NCBI GenBank assembly: GCA_031972855.1
Contig: DALYDY010000004.1
Span: 10,243-74,242 of the forward strand
Source: JAIXRY01 sp031972855
Lineage (GTDB): Bacteria; Patescibacteriota; Minisyncoccia; Phycocordibacterales; UBA9973
Direction of reading: 5' to 3'
DNA: 64,000 bases
Both the position numbers and the translations under genes were made by a program. Below the pieces are notes generated by a model, which saw nothing but the letters and a program-made list of their open reading frames with translations, was not told the origin of the DNA and did not search any database. Position 1 is the first letter of the stretch. Each line of letters opens with the position of its first letter. Shown here in pieces: positions 8,522 through 16,448 of the stretch.

Positions 8522-8569
8522 AACTGTTGAAAGAAAAATCCCCTCGAGGGGATTTTTCTTTCAACAGTT
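8522..8569. terminator. Perfect 48-base palindrome acting as terminator
   Basis: Two 24-base arms with no spacer, centred on CCCTCGAGGG and flanked by AAAAAT/ATTTTT. It follows the stop of the coiled-coil gene at 8572 and can terminate in both directions. Confidence 0.75.
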
Positions 8570-8571
8570 GT

Positions 8572-9015
8572 TTAATTTAATTCTTGAGGATCAATTCTTG
8601 TTAATATATATTTGAATGTTTCCTGCATTTTATTAAACATATCAACATATTTTTCCTTTTCAATAGAGTCAATAGTTAGATTAGTTATAGAATCATTGAT
8701 TTCTTTAATTTCTTTTTTAATTTTATCAATTTTTTCTTTTATTTCTAAAATATGATCTTCTGAATATTTTTTAATTGCAGGTTTTTCATAACCCTCTTCT
8801 CTATGCATTTCATTTAAAAAATCAGCCATATCATTAGAATCTGTAATATGTTTAAGATGGTCTATATCATCTTGCAAAAAATCAAGACCTTCTTTTAACA
8901 AAACAAATGCCTCATTTTGAAGTATTTCATTTTCTTTTACATGTTTTTGTAAATCAGCAATATCTTTATCTAATTGTGGATCATTAATACTGTGTTCACT
9001 GTTCTCTATAGACAT
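8572..9015 (-). CDS. Coiled-coil protein of unknown function
   Basis: 147 aa from MSIENSEHSINDPQ; the longer frame runs back into the upstream gene and is not favoured. It is highly charged, with heptad-rich stretches (HILEIKEKIDKIKKEIKEI and QDDIDHLKHITD) predicting two or three long helices, and has no membrane segment. The first five residues and the bases around the start are nearly identical to those of the gene immediately upstream (9023-9301). The two are seven bases apart and surely co-transcribed. Family not recognised. Confidence 0.65.
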   Translation of the reverse strand: MSIENSEHSINDPQLDKDIADLQKHVKENEILQNEAFVLLKEGLDFLQDDIDHLKHITDSNDMADFLNEMHREEGYEKPAIKKYSEDHILEIKEKIDKIKKEIKEINDSITNLTIDSIEKEKYVDMFNKMQETFKYILTRIDPQELN

Positions 9016-9022
9016 AATTTTC

Positions 9023-9301
9023 TTATTTATAATGATTTTGAACTCTTTCAATAAATTCTTCCAAACTATCAATATGGATTTTCATATCTGAATAATTTCC
9101 AGACTTACCTTTAAAGTTTAATCCTCCACCTAAATTATAGTCTGGCTCTGTACCCTCTTCTCCATCTAGAAGACTTGCAATATTTTTTATCTGTCTTCCA
9201 TCGAATTCGGCACGTGCGTCACCAAGTGAAATATATCCTTCACTATCTGCTTTTGAAAAATATTTTTCCTTAAGACTTTGGTTTTGGTTTTCTATAGACA
9301 T
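9023..9301 (-). CDS. Small acidic protein, unknown
   Basis: 92 aa, starting MSIENQNQSLKEKYF. Soluble and mixed alpha/beta, with a glycine-rich YNLGGGLNFKGKSG segment in the middle. The first five residues (MSIEN) and the start-site DNA are shared with the downstream coiled-coil gene, suggesting a duplicated start region. Unknown function. Confidence 0.6.
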   Translation of the reverse strand: MSIENQNQSLKEKYFSKADSEGYISLGDARAEFDGRQIKNIASLLDGEEGTEPDYNLGGGLNFKGKSGNYSDMKIHIDSLEEFIERVQNHYK

Positions 9302-9404
9302 AATATTAATTATAACAATTTATATGAGTAGTGAGAACAGTTCTTGCTATATATAATGTTTTGTGACTCTTTCGATTGTAGTATTTAAACACTTCTCTAA
9401 TATA

Positions 9405-10121
9405 TTATTGTTTTATATACCTCTTTAATTCTATGGGGATCAACTTTTTAGTATCATTTTTTATCCAATTAATTACAGCTTTTTTTACCTTACTATCTTT
9501 TACCAACTTTAAGTATTGTTTCGCCGCTATTTTTCCAACATACTCTTTACCAACAAATTCATATTCTTTAATTTTATCCCACTCAAATGGTTTTTCTATT
9601 TTTATTATCTCTATTGGTTTTACTGGAAAAAAAGAAATCCATTCTTTATATCTATTCCATTTACCGAGTTGAAATATTTTGTATGTCATTTCAAAAAAAT
9701 TAAACCCTTCAAGAATATAAATGTATCCGTGATGTTTGCTCCCTAAATGCAAAGTCCTGCCTTTATAGGTTACATTGTGATAGATACGACCCGGTATGCT
9801 TTTGCGAGCTTTTAGATAATCAGAAGAATACAATTTACAGAAGTCGTCAGTTGGTTTTGCTCTTGCAAATATAACAGGACTTCCAAATTCATATCCTCCT
9901 TCACCATACACGTTTTTATTTTTTTGAGGGTCAAGAATGGTAAACTTTTTCGGAGATGCGTGAAATAAATATTTTTGTTTTGCTGGTTTAATAGAAATAA
10001 TTTGAACGTCCGTATCTGTAGGAATTAGATTTTTTTCAACAATATCATTTTCTGTATTCCAAATTATTCTATATCCATCTTTTGTTTTAAGGATAAATTG
10101 AGGTGATTGGTATTTTTTCAT
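9405..10121 (-). CDS. Hypothetical protein with an ADP-ribosyltransferase-like FHAS segment
   Basis: 238 aa from MKKYQSPQFILKTKDGYRI. The central part has the sequence style of short ADP-ribosyltransferase-fold proteins: YLFHASPKKFTILDP, then a glycine-rich turn and SPVIFARAKPTDDF. The C-terminal third is lysine-rich. I cannot identify a full catalytic triad, so the fold is a suggestion only. It could equally be a poorly characterised DUF. It precedes (in reverse) a GNAT and a DUF1801 gene. Confidence 0.5.
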   Translation of the reverse strand: MKKYQSPQFILKTKDGYRIIWNTENDIVEKNLIPTDTDVQIISIKPAKQKYLFHASPKKFTILDPQKNKNVYGEGGYEFGSPVIFARAKPTDDFCKLYSSDYLKARKSIPGRIYHNVTYKGRTLHLGSKHHGYIYILEGFNFFEMTYKIFQLGKWNRYKEWISFFPVKPIEIIKIEKPFEWDKIKEYEFVGKEYVGKIAAKQYLKLVKDSKVKKAVINWIKNDTKKLIPIELKRYIKQ

Positions 10122-10150
10122 TTTTATATTATATCGCAAACTAAACTATA

Positions 10151-10630
10151 TTACTCTTCAATTAAAATTATTGGTCTTCCTAAGTCTTTTGATAAAGTTT
10201 CCAAAAGCTCCCCACCTTCTTTTGAATAAGCCCAGGAATAAAGTGGGAGAGTTTTACCATCTGAAATCTTTTCTATAGAATCTTTTAATAATTTTAAAGC
10301 ATGGCCCATCCTACGATATTCTGGAAGAACAAAAACCCCTGAAATATATAATGATTCGAAATTCTTTTCTTCTGTCGCCATATCAAGCAATTCTCTTTCT
10401 GTAATTTTTTTATTAAGAAAACTATTCATTACTCCAACACTTGTGGGTACAACCACAGCCCAAGCAATAGGATTATTCTCACCATCAAATATATATGCGA
10501 GAGTGTCAGGATGAATACTTCTAAGCTTGTCGGCAGATTCGTTTGTAATAGGCATTTGATCTGGATCATTCTCAGTTCCAAAAAACTCTTCAGATATTTT
10601 TAGTATTTTTTCAAAAGCATCTTTATTCAT
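10151..10630 (-). CDS. GNAT-family N-acetyltransferase
   Basis: 159 aa. The acetyl-CoA loop and helix are visible as VFVLPEYRRMGHALKLLKDSIEK (family pattern R-x-x-G-x-A), preceded by the beta strand of the GNAT core (AYIFDGENNPIAWAVVVP). The substrate cannot be deduced. It starts six bases after the DUF1801 gene, so the two are probably co-transcribed. Confidence 0.75.
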   Translation of the reverse strand: MNKDAFEKILKISEEFFGTENDPDQMPITNESADKLRSIHPDTLAYIFDGENNPIAWAVVVPTSVGVMNSFLNKKITERELLDMATEEKNFESLYISGVFVLPEYRRMGHALKLLKDSIEKISDGKTLPLYSWAYSKEGGELLETLSKDLGRPIILIEE

Positions 10631-10636
10631 AAATTA

Positions 10637-10993
10637 TTATTTAAATTCTTTTATCTGTTTCATTCTAAATTTTATAATCTTTACTATTAGACTTTTTGGT
10701 AGTTTTTTATCAAAAGGAAATTGTATTGCACCTTTTGATTGTTTGTAAGAAATAAGCTCTTCTTTAAAAGCGACAATTGGACCAGGTGTTGGATAGAATC
10801 CTATGTGAGACTTTTGACCACCAAAATATACCAGTGGCTTCCCTTCGAATTTATATGCTGGCATTCCGTAACTAATAGACTCTTCTGACTTTGGAGACAC
10901 CTTTCTCACAATATCTCTTAGTTCTATCAATTTAACTTGAATGTCTTTTGGGTAGCTTTTTATATAGTCATCAACATTTTTAAATGTTTTCAT
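10637..10993 (-). CDS. DUF1801 / YdhG-like protein
   Basis: 118 aa covering a complete DUF1801 domain (YdhG/frataxin-like fold). Visible features are DDYIKSYPKDIQVKLIELRD, the conserved ESISYGMPAYKFEGKPLVYFGG block, HIGFYPTPG and a C-terminal helix with KLPKSLIVKIIKFR. The family has been linked to iron handling in some species, but its biochemical role is unsettled. Confidence 0.85.
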   Translation of the reverse strand: MKTFKNVDDYIKSYPKDIQVKLIELRDIVRKVSPKSEESISYGMPAYKFEGKPLVYFGGQKSHIGFYPTPGPIVAFKEELISYKQSKGAIQFPFDKKLPKSLIVKIIKFRMKQIKEFK

Positions 10994-11064
10994 AGATTTA
11001 ATATTTTAGAAATTTCTTCTGAGGGTAAAAATGGACGATTTCTTCTAGATTCATAATTTTGTTA

Positions 11065-11697
11065 TTACTTCCAAAATATTCTGATTATCTTTGTTTTTAA
11101 AAAATTAGAACCAGTCGCTCCTATATATTCCAAAAAATTTTCTGTTGAATATTTAGATCCAGCGATAAATTTTTTAAGTTCATAATAATTTAAGATATAA
11201 TTTACTACATTTTTAGGAGAATTTGACACTCCGTAAGATATATATATCCATGCACCATGTTCAGGTAAATCTTTTTTTAATTTTATTGTAATTATAAATG
11301 GTTCTATAAAATTTTGAGGTGCAAAACTTTCACCATCTTTAAGTATAATATTTAATGCTTCATTTCTCATATTCCACCCCTTAAAAAGGATAGTTTGAGG
11401 TGTTTTTTCTAAATGTAAATCAAATCCAGAAGAAGAGAAATTAATCCAAAAATCTTTAATGATTTCGTCATTTTTATTTTGGAAAATTGGTCCAAATTTA
11501 TACTCAAAGTAATCATTATTTTCAGTTAATATCTTTGAATATACTCTCCATGCACAGATTATTTTTTTACTCCTTTTACTTTTTGAAATCTCATTTCTTA
11601 TCCATTTTAAAAAACCTACAGCCCAAGCAAAAATAATTGTTAATATAAAAATAACAACTGATACAACCCCTTGGTTATTATTTAATATATCAATCAT
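11065..11697 (-). CDS. Membrane-anchored protein of unknown function
   Basis: 210 aa: one N-terminal membrane helix (VVSVVIFILTIIFAWAVGFL), a basic segment and a beta-rich soluble domain of about 150 residues. It overlaps the upstream 130-aa gene by four bases (ATGA), so the two are translationally coupled and probably work together. I recognise no family. Confidence 0.6.
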   Translation of the reverse strand: MIDILNNNQGVVSVVIFILTIIFAWAVGFLKWIRNEISKSKRSKKIICAWRVYSKILTENNDYFEYKFGPIFQNKNDEIIKDFWINFSSSGFDLHLEKTPQTILFKGWNMRNEALNIILKDGESFAPQNFIEPFIITIKLKKDLPEHGAWIYISYGVSNSPKNVVNYILNYYELKKFIAGSKYSTENFLEYIGATGSNFLKTKIIRIFWK

Positions 11698-12086
11698 TTT
11701 ATTAATTTTTTAAATGAATCTGGATTATTTTTTGCAAGATCTTTAATGTATTCATAATTAAAACGTCCATATCCAAAAGTTTGTTCTTCTTGACTGTTCC
11801 CTTTTTCTTCTTCAAAGTCAAAGAAATTAATAAAATCTAAAATTGAATTTATTAGATTACCAATTATTTTTATTGGTTTTTCATATTTTTCTGCCATATC
11901 AAAAATACTTCTATCTTCATGTTTCATTAATGTGGCAACTATATCTGCTTTTTTATAAAGCTCCTTCCATAGATACTTAATTATTGCCTCCCAATTAAAA
12001 ACATTTTTCCAAAAATAATTAACAATAAAAATTGATCCTAATATAATCATTAAATACCACATATATTTTATTATATCGTTAAACAA
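11694..12086 (-). CDS. Small membrane protein, unknown, coupled to the next gene
   Basis: 130 aa: an N-terminal membrane helix (YMWYLMIILGSIFIVNYFW) and a charged cytoplasmic region with FFDFEEEKGNSQEEQ. It overlaps the following gene by four bases. Nothing identifies a function. Confidence 0.55.
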   Translation of the reverse strand: MFNDIIKYMWYLMIILGSIFIVNYFWKNVFNWEAIIKYLWKELYKKADIVATLMKHEDRSIFDMAEKYEKPIKIIGNLINSILDFINFFDFEEEKGNSQEEQTFGYGRFNYEYIKDLAKNNPDSFKKLIK

Positions 12087-12115
12087 TATAAATTAATAGG
12101 TTTTAATTTATATTG
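12084..12115. repeat. AT-rich inverted repeat
   Basis: CAATATAAATTAA / TTAATTTATATTG around a short loop, next to the start of the 130-aa gene and at the far end of the tRNA-Gln tail region. Role unknown. Confidence 0.4.
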
Positions 12116-12131
12116 AGTGCAATAACTTAAA

Positions 12132-12240
12132 TAGTGTTTATTAGTAAACTAAGTCTCTCCTCTCGCTCTGCTGAGCTCGAGACCTTCATCCTCTCGACGA
12201 GAATTGCGGCCCGCGGTTCGAGTCTCTGTTCCAACAATAT
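12132..12240 (-). repeat. tRNA-Gln tail: inverted copy of the tRNA 3' half plus GC-rich hairpins
   Basis: Read on the minus strand, this follows the tRNA-Gln terminator. The first part (about 12215-12240) is an imperfect reverse complement of the tRNA-Gln T-arm and acceptor end: GGTTCGAGTC is exact, the rest has small changes. Beyond it are GC-rich hairpins (GCGGCCCGC; TCTCGACGAGA) unlike the AT-rich surroundings. It is not a tRNA itself because no matching 5' acceptor strand exists. It parallels the tails of the four tRNAs at 34-36 kb. Confidence 0.6.
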
Positions 12241-12284
12241 ACTATATAAAAACACCCACTTTATTGCGGGTGTTTTTATATAGT
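12241..12284 (-). terminator. tRNA-Gln terminator
   Basis: Perfect 17-base arms (ACTATATAAAAACACCC and its complement) around a 10-base loop, immediately after tRNA-Gln on the minus strand. The GC core CACCC is followed by a T-rich arm. Confidence 0.8.
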
Positions 12285-12288
12285 ATTG

Positions 12289-12359
12289 CTGGGAAACTAG
12301 GACTCGAACCTAGATAAACGGAACCAAAATCCGTTGTCCTACCATTAGACGATTTCCCA
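12289..12359 (-). tRNA. tRNA-Gln (anticodon TTG)
   Basis: Acceptor TGGGAAA / TTTCCCA, D-arm TCGTCTAATGGTAGGAC, anticodon stem ACGGA/TCCGT with loop TTTTGGT (anticodon TTG), T-arm CTAGG TTCGAGT CCTAG and discriminator G. CCA is not encoded: the next bases are CAA, so a CCA-adding enzyme is needed. Confidence 0.95.
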
Positions 12360-12443
12360 ATATTTTTAACGTAACTCCACTATAATACAAGAATTACGGA
12401 AAAAACTCAATATGCTACAATATAAATATAAAATATTATATTT

Positions 12444-13004
12444 ATGAAAAACAGTAACAGATTAAACCTTGCACAAGAATATGTTCGTAATGCTCACTCC
12501 CATATTGTTGGAACATCAATCTCTGGCATTAAAAAACCTCAAATTCATCACATACAGGAAGTTGCTGATTTGGTATGGATTTCTGGTGGGACAGAAGATG
12601 AAATTATTTCTGCATGGCTTCATGATAGTGTAGAAGATACTGAAGTAAGTTTTGATAATATTGAAGAAATATTTGGAAAAGAAGTTAGAGATATCGTTTA
12701 CGGACTAACAGATCATGGACACTACAAAGATTTACCTTTACAGGAAAGAAAACAGTTACAGGCTGACAGACTTAAAAATGAAAGTGTTAGTGTTCGTAGA
12801 ATTAAAATAGCTGACCAGACATCTAATATAAGAGGTCTTACAATCGACCCAATAAATAGCATGACTGAGGAGGAATGTTATTATTATATTCGAGGTGCAA
12901 AATTATTAGCAGACGAATGCAAAGGCGTTAGCGAACTTTTGGATAATATTTTTGATCAAGAATACATCAAAGGATTAGAAAGATTTCCAAATATTTTAAG
13001 ATAA
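12444..13004 (+). CDS. Second SpoT/MESH1-like HD-domain hydrolase
   Basis: 186 aa, complete HD domain of the RelA/SpoT hydrolase type: IHHIQEVADLV, SAWLHDSVEDTEVSFDNIEEIFGKEVRDIVYGLTD (family block) and IKIADQTSNIRGL. There is no synthetase domain. Differences from the HD protein at 6788-7414 are large, so they are not recent duplicates. Likely a small-alarmone-hydrolase-type phosphohydrolase; the substrate is inferred. It stands alone and divergent from tRNA-Gln. Confidence 0.8.
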   Translation: MKNSNRLNLAQEYVRNAHSHIVGTSISGIKKPQIHHIQEVADLVWISGGTEDEIISAWLHDSVEDTEVSFDNIEEIFGKEVRDIVYGLTDHGHYKDLPLQERKQLQADRLKNESVSVRRIKIADQTSNIRGLTIDPINSMTEEECYYYIRGAKLLADECKGVSELLDNIFDQEYIKGLERFPNILR

Positions 13005-13072
13005 TCTCACTACCATACAAGACTTGGAGTTTTTTCAACCCTCCAAAAATAGTATATTGGGTACAAATAAAA

Positions 13073-13112
13073 AAAGAACCTGTCACTCCATAAGGAGATT
13101 GACAAGTTCTTT
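13073..13112. terminator. Terminator overlapping the end of the secreted-protein gene
   Basis: Arms AAAGAACCTGTCA / TGACAAGTTCTTT (one mismatch) lie across the stop codon at 13083. A and T runs on both sides suggest bidirectional use between convergent genes. Confidence 0.6.
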
Positions 13113-13520
13113 GGTTTCGTTGGCTTTGAATATCTTCATTTGTTTTTCTCCTGATCTTATGAACAAATCTCCAGGAAGAAAATCTATAGCCCATAGACCT
13201 TTAGACTCTAAAAAGAAAATCATTAATGGACCTTTTTCAGTAGAGATTACATTAGCAATATCTTTATTTAGATAGTTGCGATTTTGTGAATCTTGTATCA
13301 AATAATACGCAAGACTCACTCCAACATCAAAAGTCATTATGTCTGTTGGTTTGGTAATAATTTCTTGATATGGCTGATATGTGACGTAGCCCAATATCAT
13401 TTTACTGATATTAGCTTTTAGAGTTTTAGGTTCGACTTTTTTGAAAGCCGGCATTTTGTAAACATTTTGACCAAAGAGTCCTGTACTAATAAGTACAAAA
13501 AGAATTATTATATTTTTCAT
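13083..13520 (-). CDS. Small secreted protein, unknown
   Basis: 145 aa with a signal peptide (MKNIIILFVLISTGLFGQ), then a soluble domain containing GYVTYQPYQEIITKPTDI and GPLMIFFLESKGLWAIDFLPGD. There is no lipobox. The N-terminus is of the kind common in Bacteroidetes exports. No family recognised. Confidence 0.6.
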   Translation of the reverse strand: MKNIIILFVLISTGLFGQNVYKMPAFKKVEPKTLKANISKMILGYVTYQPYQEIITKPTDIMTFDVGVSLAYYLIQDSQNRNYLNKDIANVISTEKGPLMIFFLESKGLWAIDFLPGDLFIRSGEKQMKIFKANETKELVNLLME

Positions 13521-13612
13521 GGTTCTATTATTTTATATATTATATACTAAATAATATATTTTGTCAATACTTATTACAAATTCACAAAATTATTTATGTT
13601 ATAATCTCCCTT

Positions 13613-14233
13613 ATGAAGATACAAAAATTTGAACAATCTGGGTTCATACTTGAATCCACAAGTGGCTATAAAATAGCGATAGATATTGCAGGATTTACCC
13701 CACTCGAAAAACTTGAGAAATTGTCAGTAGACGCAATGCTTGTGTCTCATATTCACGGAGACCACTTCTCTGCTGAACACATAAAAGCACTTTCCCCTCT
13801 CAAACTATATTTGAATAAAGAATGTATTGATTTACTCGCAGAAGAAGCTGTATTTTTTGATATTGAAGAAGTGAAGGTTGGAGACCTATTAGAAACACCG
13901 GATTTCAAAGTCTTATTCTTCGATGTTGATCATGGGCCAAATGCGACAGTGAGACCAAAAGAGAATTTTGGATTTCTTATAGAATTCGATGGAGAAAAAA
14001 TATACTTCGCAGGTGATATGTTCTACCCTTCTGGGATAGATGTGAATACGCTTGAAGTAGATACGGCTCTCATACCTATCGGAGGATATTACACTTTCGG
14101 GCCAAAAGAAGCGATTGATTTCATAAAACAATTCAAGTCTATCGGACAAGTCATCCCTATGCATTTTGACAAGACTCCAGAAACAGAAGTTGAATTCAAA
14201 GTATTAGCGGAAATCGAAGAAGTTAATATTTAG
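13613..14233 (+). CDS. MBL-fold metallo-hydrolase (UlaG/YtnP-like)
   Basis: 206 aa. The metallo-beta-lactamase metal motif H-x-H-x-D-H is present as SHIHGDHFSAEH; further ligands are in DVDHGPNATVRP, YFAGDMFYPSGID and MHFDKTPETEVEF. The fold is like UlaG/YtnP-type hydrolases of lactones or cyclic phosphodiesters; the substrate is not predictable. It is followed after two bases by the deoxyribosyltransferase-like gene, suggesting one transcript with the DUF5672 gene. Confidence 0.85.
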   Translation: MKIQKFEQSGFILESTSGYKIAIDIAGFTPLEKLEKLSVDAMLVSHIHGDHFSAEHIKALSPLKLYLNKECIDLLAEEAVFFDIEEVKVGDLLETPDFKVLFFDVDHGPNATVRPKENFGFLIEFDGEKIYFAGDMFYPSGIDVNTLEVDTALIPIGGYYTFGPKEAIDFIKQFKSIGQVIPMHFDKTPETEVEFKVLAEIEEVNI

Positions 14234-14235
14234 AT

Positions 14236-14640
14236 ATGGAAAAAATACAAATTTACTTAGCTGGACAATCAAACGAGCACGATAATAACTACAAAGATAT
14301 TTTTCAAAATACAGAAGATTTAAATTTTTATGATTGGGAAATACATTCTGACCAATCGTCACCTGATACTTTTTTTCCTGATGATTTAAATGGAATTAAA
14401 AATTCTCAATTTCTCATAGCAAATCCTGGAATAGCACCATCGGAAGGTACCTGGGTAGAAATTGGTTATTTTTATGCTAACAATACAGAAAAGCCTGGGG
14501 ATTTTTGTAATAATTTAATAATTATATGGAAAGAAGAAAGGAATCCTAAATGGTCTATTGAGTTTATTAAAAAGACTGGACACATAGTTGGTTCTGTGGA
14601 AGAAGCAAAAGAAAAATTATTTGAGTTAATTAAAAAATAA
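14236..14640 (+). CDS. Nucleoside 2-deoxyribosyltransferase-like protein
   Basis: 134 aa. The pattern of the family is visible: KIQIYLAGQS at the N-terminus (strand 1 and substrate loop), NSQFLIANPG for the second strand and GTWVEIGYFYAN, with the conserved Glu of the E-x-G-Y-A helix. Family members exchange bases between deoxyribonucleosides or hydrolyse nucleotides. The expected catalytic set is only partly clear, so this may be a divergent hydrolase. Confidence 0.65.
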   Translation: MEKIQIYLAGQSNEHDNNYKDIFQNTEDLNFYDWEIHSDQSSPDTFFPDDLNGIKNSQFLIANPGIAPSEGTWVEIGYFYANNTEKPGDFCNNLIIIWKEERNPKWSIEFIKKTGHIVGSVEEAKEKLFELIKK

Positions 14641-14650
14641 TTTTTAAATT

Positions 14651-15334
14651 ATGAAAATATTAAAAAATGTAACTCTCATAGCAATAGATTGTGTAGATGT
14701 CGAAAGAATACAAAAAGCTTTAGACATATCAACTCAAGAAATTGAATTTGGAGAAGTAAAATTACTTACATCTCTACCAACAGAAGATGGTAGAAAAATA
14801 GAGATTCCTCATATTGGATCAATAGAGGAATTTTCTCGTTTTTGTATCGAAGAATTATACAAATATGTAGACACAGAATATGTATTACTCGTTCAGTATG
14901 ATGGATTTATTTTAAATCCCGACAGTTGGACAGACGAATTTATTAAATACGATTATATTGGAGCTCCATGGCTTGTTGCAGATTGGTCTGTAAAAAATTT
15001 CGACTTCCCAGAATCAACCCTAGGCACACTCATTGTGGGTAATGGTGGTTTTAGTTTAAGAAGTAAAAAGTTTTTAGAAGTATCTGCAAAACTTTCAAAA
15101 GAAGGTAAAGTACCAAAATTACACCCTGAAGATGTGGCTATTTGTGTTTGGTACAGAAATGAATTTGAAAACGAGAATATAAAATTTGCACCACCAGAAA
15201 TTGCAGAAAAGTTCTCAATAGAAGGCACAAACAATATTTATGAAAAACAATTTGGATTTCATGGTTTGAAATGGACAAATATTTCTAAATGGATAGAAGA
15301 AAATCCTAAATGGAATATCAAAAACTATTTCTAA
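14651..15334 (+). CDS. DUF5672 family protein (probable glycosyltransferase-like)
   Basis: 227 aa. Motifs typical of DUF5672: LLVQYDGFILNPDSWTDEF, YDYIGAPW, VGNGGFSLRSKKFLE, HPEDVAICVWYR and FAPPEIAEKFSIE, ending FGFHGLKW. The family occurs beside polysaccharide biosynthesis genes and has the look of a GT-A fold, with the acidic EDV as candidate metal or base site; activity is inferred. Located ten bases after the preceding gene. Confidence 0.85.
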   Translation: MKILKNVTLIAIDCVDVERIQKALDISTQEIEFGEVKLLTSLPTEDGRKIEIPHIGSIEEFSRFCIEELYKYVDTEYVLLVQYDGFILNPDSWTDEFIKYDYIGAPWLVADWSVKNFDFPESTLGTLIVGNGGFSLRSKKFLEVSAKLSKEGKVPKLHPEDVAICVWYRNEFENENIKFAPPEIAEKFSIEGTNNIYEKQFGFHGLKWTNISKWIEENPKWNIKNYF

Positions 15335-15341
15335 AAAAATA

Positions 15342-16358
15342 TTACTCAACACTCTCTTCCCTATATATAATAATAAGTTCGTTTAAGAGGCTTATTGCTA
15401 GTGGTCCGATGATTATTCCAACAGGACCCATAAGTATAATACCTCCAAGAACTGAGAGTAGTATTAGAAGTGGAGAAATCTGTATTTGTTTGCTAACAAT
15501 ATAAGGACTCAAGAAGTTGTCTATCATTCCCACAAAAGTTGCAGACCAGACAGCGAGACCTATAGCATTCCCCGTTTCTCCAATACTGAATAAATAAAGA
15601 ATAATAGGTATAGATACTAAAGCTGTACCAATAGTCGGAATTAAAGAAGCAATTCCTCCAACAAATCCCCAAAGCACAGCGTGAGGTACACCAAATATTG
15701 CAAGTCCTATACCCATAAGCAATCCTTGAACTACTGAAATAATCAAGTAGCCCTTTATTGTTCCGTTGATCGTATTAGCGAGTGTGTTTAAAACCTTTTC
15801 ATTATACTTTGTAGAGAGCGGGCTTATACGTATACATTTTTTTCTCCAAGAACTTCCTTCTTTGAGAAAGTAGAATATGATGAATAAAAATATTATAAAC
15901 ATTAAGACAGTTTTAGCTGTTGCAGAAAATATACCTTGTATATTACTTGAAAAAGAAGAAGTGATAATACCAATTTCTTTTTGAACATCAAAGGCAATCC
16001 CATTTGGAAGAAGGTTGTTCAATGAGTTACCTACTGTCGTCAAAATTGATTGAGCACTTGTTGTACTAAGAGAAGAATAAAGACTTTGAAATTGATTGAA
16101 GAGTATTGAGCCTAATATATAAAGAGGAATACAGAGACCAACAAGAAAAACCAAGGTAGTCAGTAGTGAAGGAATCCAATTGTATTTTTTTGAAGTGTGT
16201 TTCTGAATCCATAAATACAAAGGATAAAGAACAACTGAAATAGATATTCCAATTACAATAACCCTAAAAAATGGAAAGAGTATCATCCCCACAAAAGAAG
16301 CCGTGGCAAGAAGGAGGAAAAAGAAGAAGTATTTCTCGATTATTTTTGAACCATGCAT
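15342..16358 (-). CDS. AI-2E family transporter (TqsA/YdiK-like exporter)
   Basis: 338 aa from MHGSKIIEKYFFFF. About eight helices in the AI-2E/UPF0118 arrangement: two N-terminal hairpins, a central extramembrane region (about 110-165), then conserved FGVPHAVLWGFVGGIASLIP, the IDNFLSPYIVSKQIQISP block and GPVGIIIGPLAISLLNELI at the C-terminus. Family members export small molecules or act as Na+/H+ antiporters; the name does not prove AI-2 transport. It converges on the DUF5672 gene. Confidence 0.9.
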   Translation of the reverse strand: MHGSKIIEKYFFFFLLLATASFVGMILFPFFRVIVIGISISVVLYPLYLWIQKHTSKKYNWIPSLLTTLVFLVGLCIPLYILGSILFNQFQSLYSSLSTTSAQSILTTVGNSLNNLLPNGIAFDVQKEIGIITSSFSSNIQGIFSATAKTVLMFIIFLFIIFYFLKEGSSWRKKCIRISPLSTKYNEKVLNTLANTINGTIKGYLIISVVQGLLMGIGLAIFGVPHAVLWGFVGGIASLIPTIGTALVSIPIILYLFSIGETGNAIGLAVWSATFVGMIDNFLSPYIVSKQIQISPLLILLSVLGGIILMGPVGIIIGPLAISLLNELIIIYREESVE

Positions 16359-16448
16359 ATGCGAAGTGTAGCACATACCAAGACAAAGCAAGTATTTATT
16401 AAAGTTGTCAAATTATATTGTAAATATTTTTTAAAATAAAAATCCACA

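Noticed and set aside
12150..12240. Possible additional tRNA on the plus strand (GGTTCGAGTCTCTGTTCC looks like a T-arm)
   Set aside because: No matching 5' acceptor strand, D-arm or anticodon arm; it is better explained as the inverted copy of the tRNA-Gln 3' half.
13613..15334. MBL hydrolase, deoxyribosyltransferase-like and DUF5672 genes as a defence system
   Set aside because: They are close together, but no known defence module has this set and nothing else supports it.
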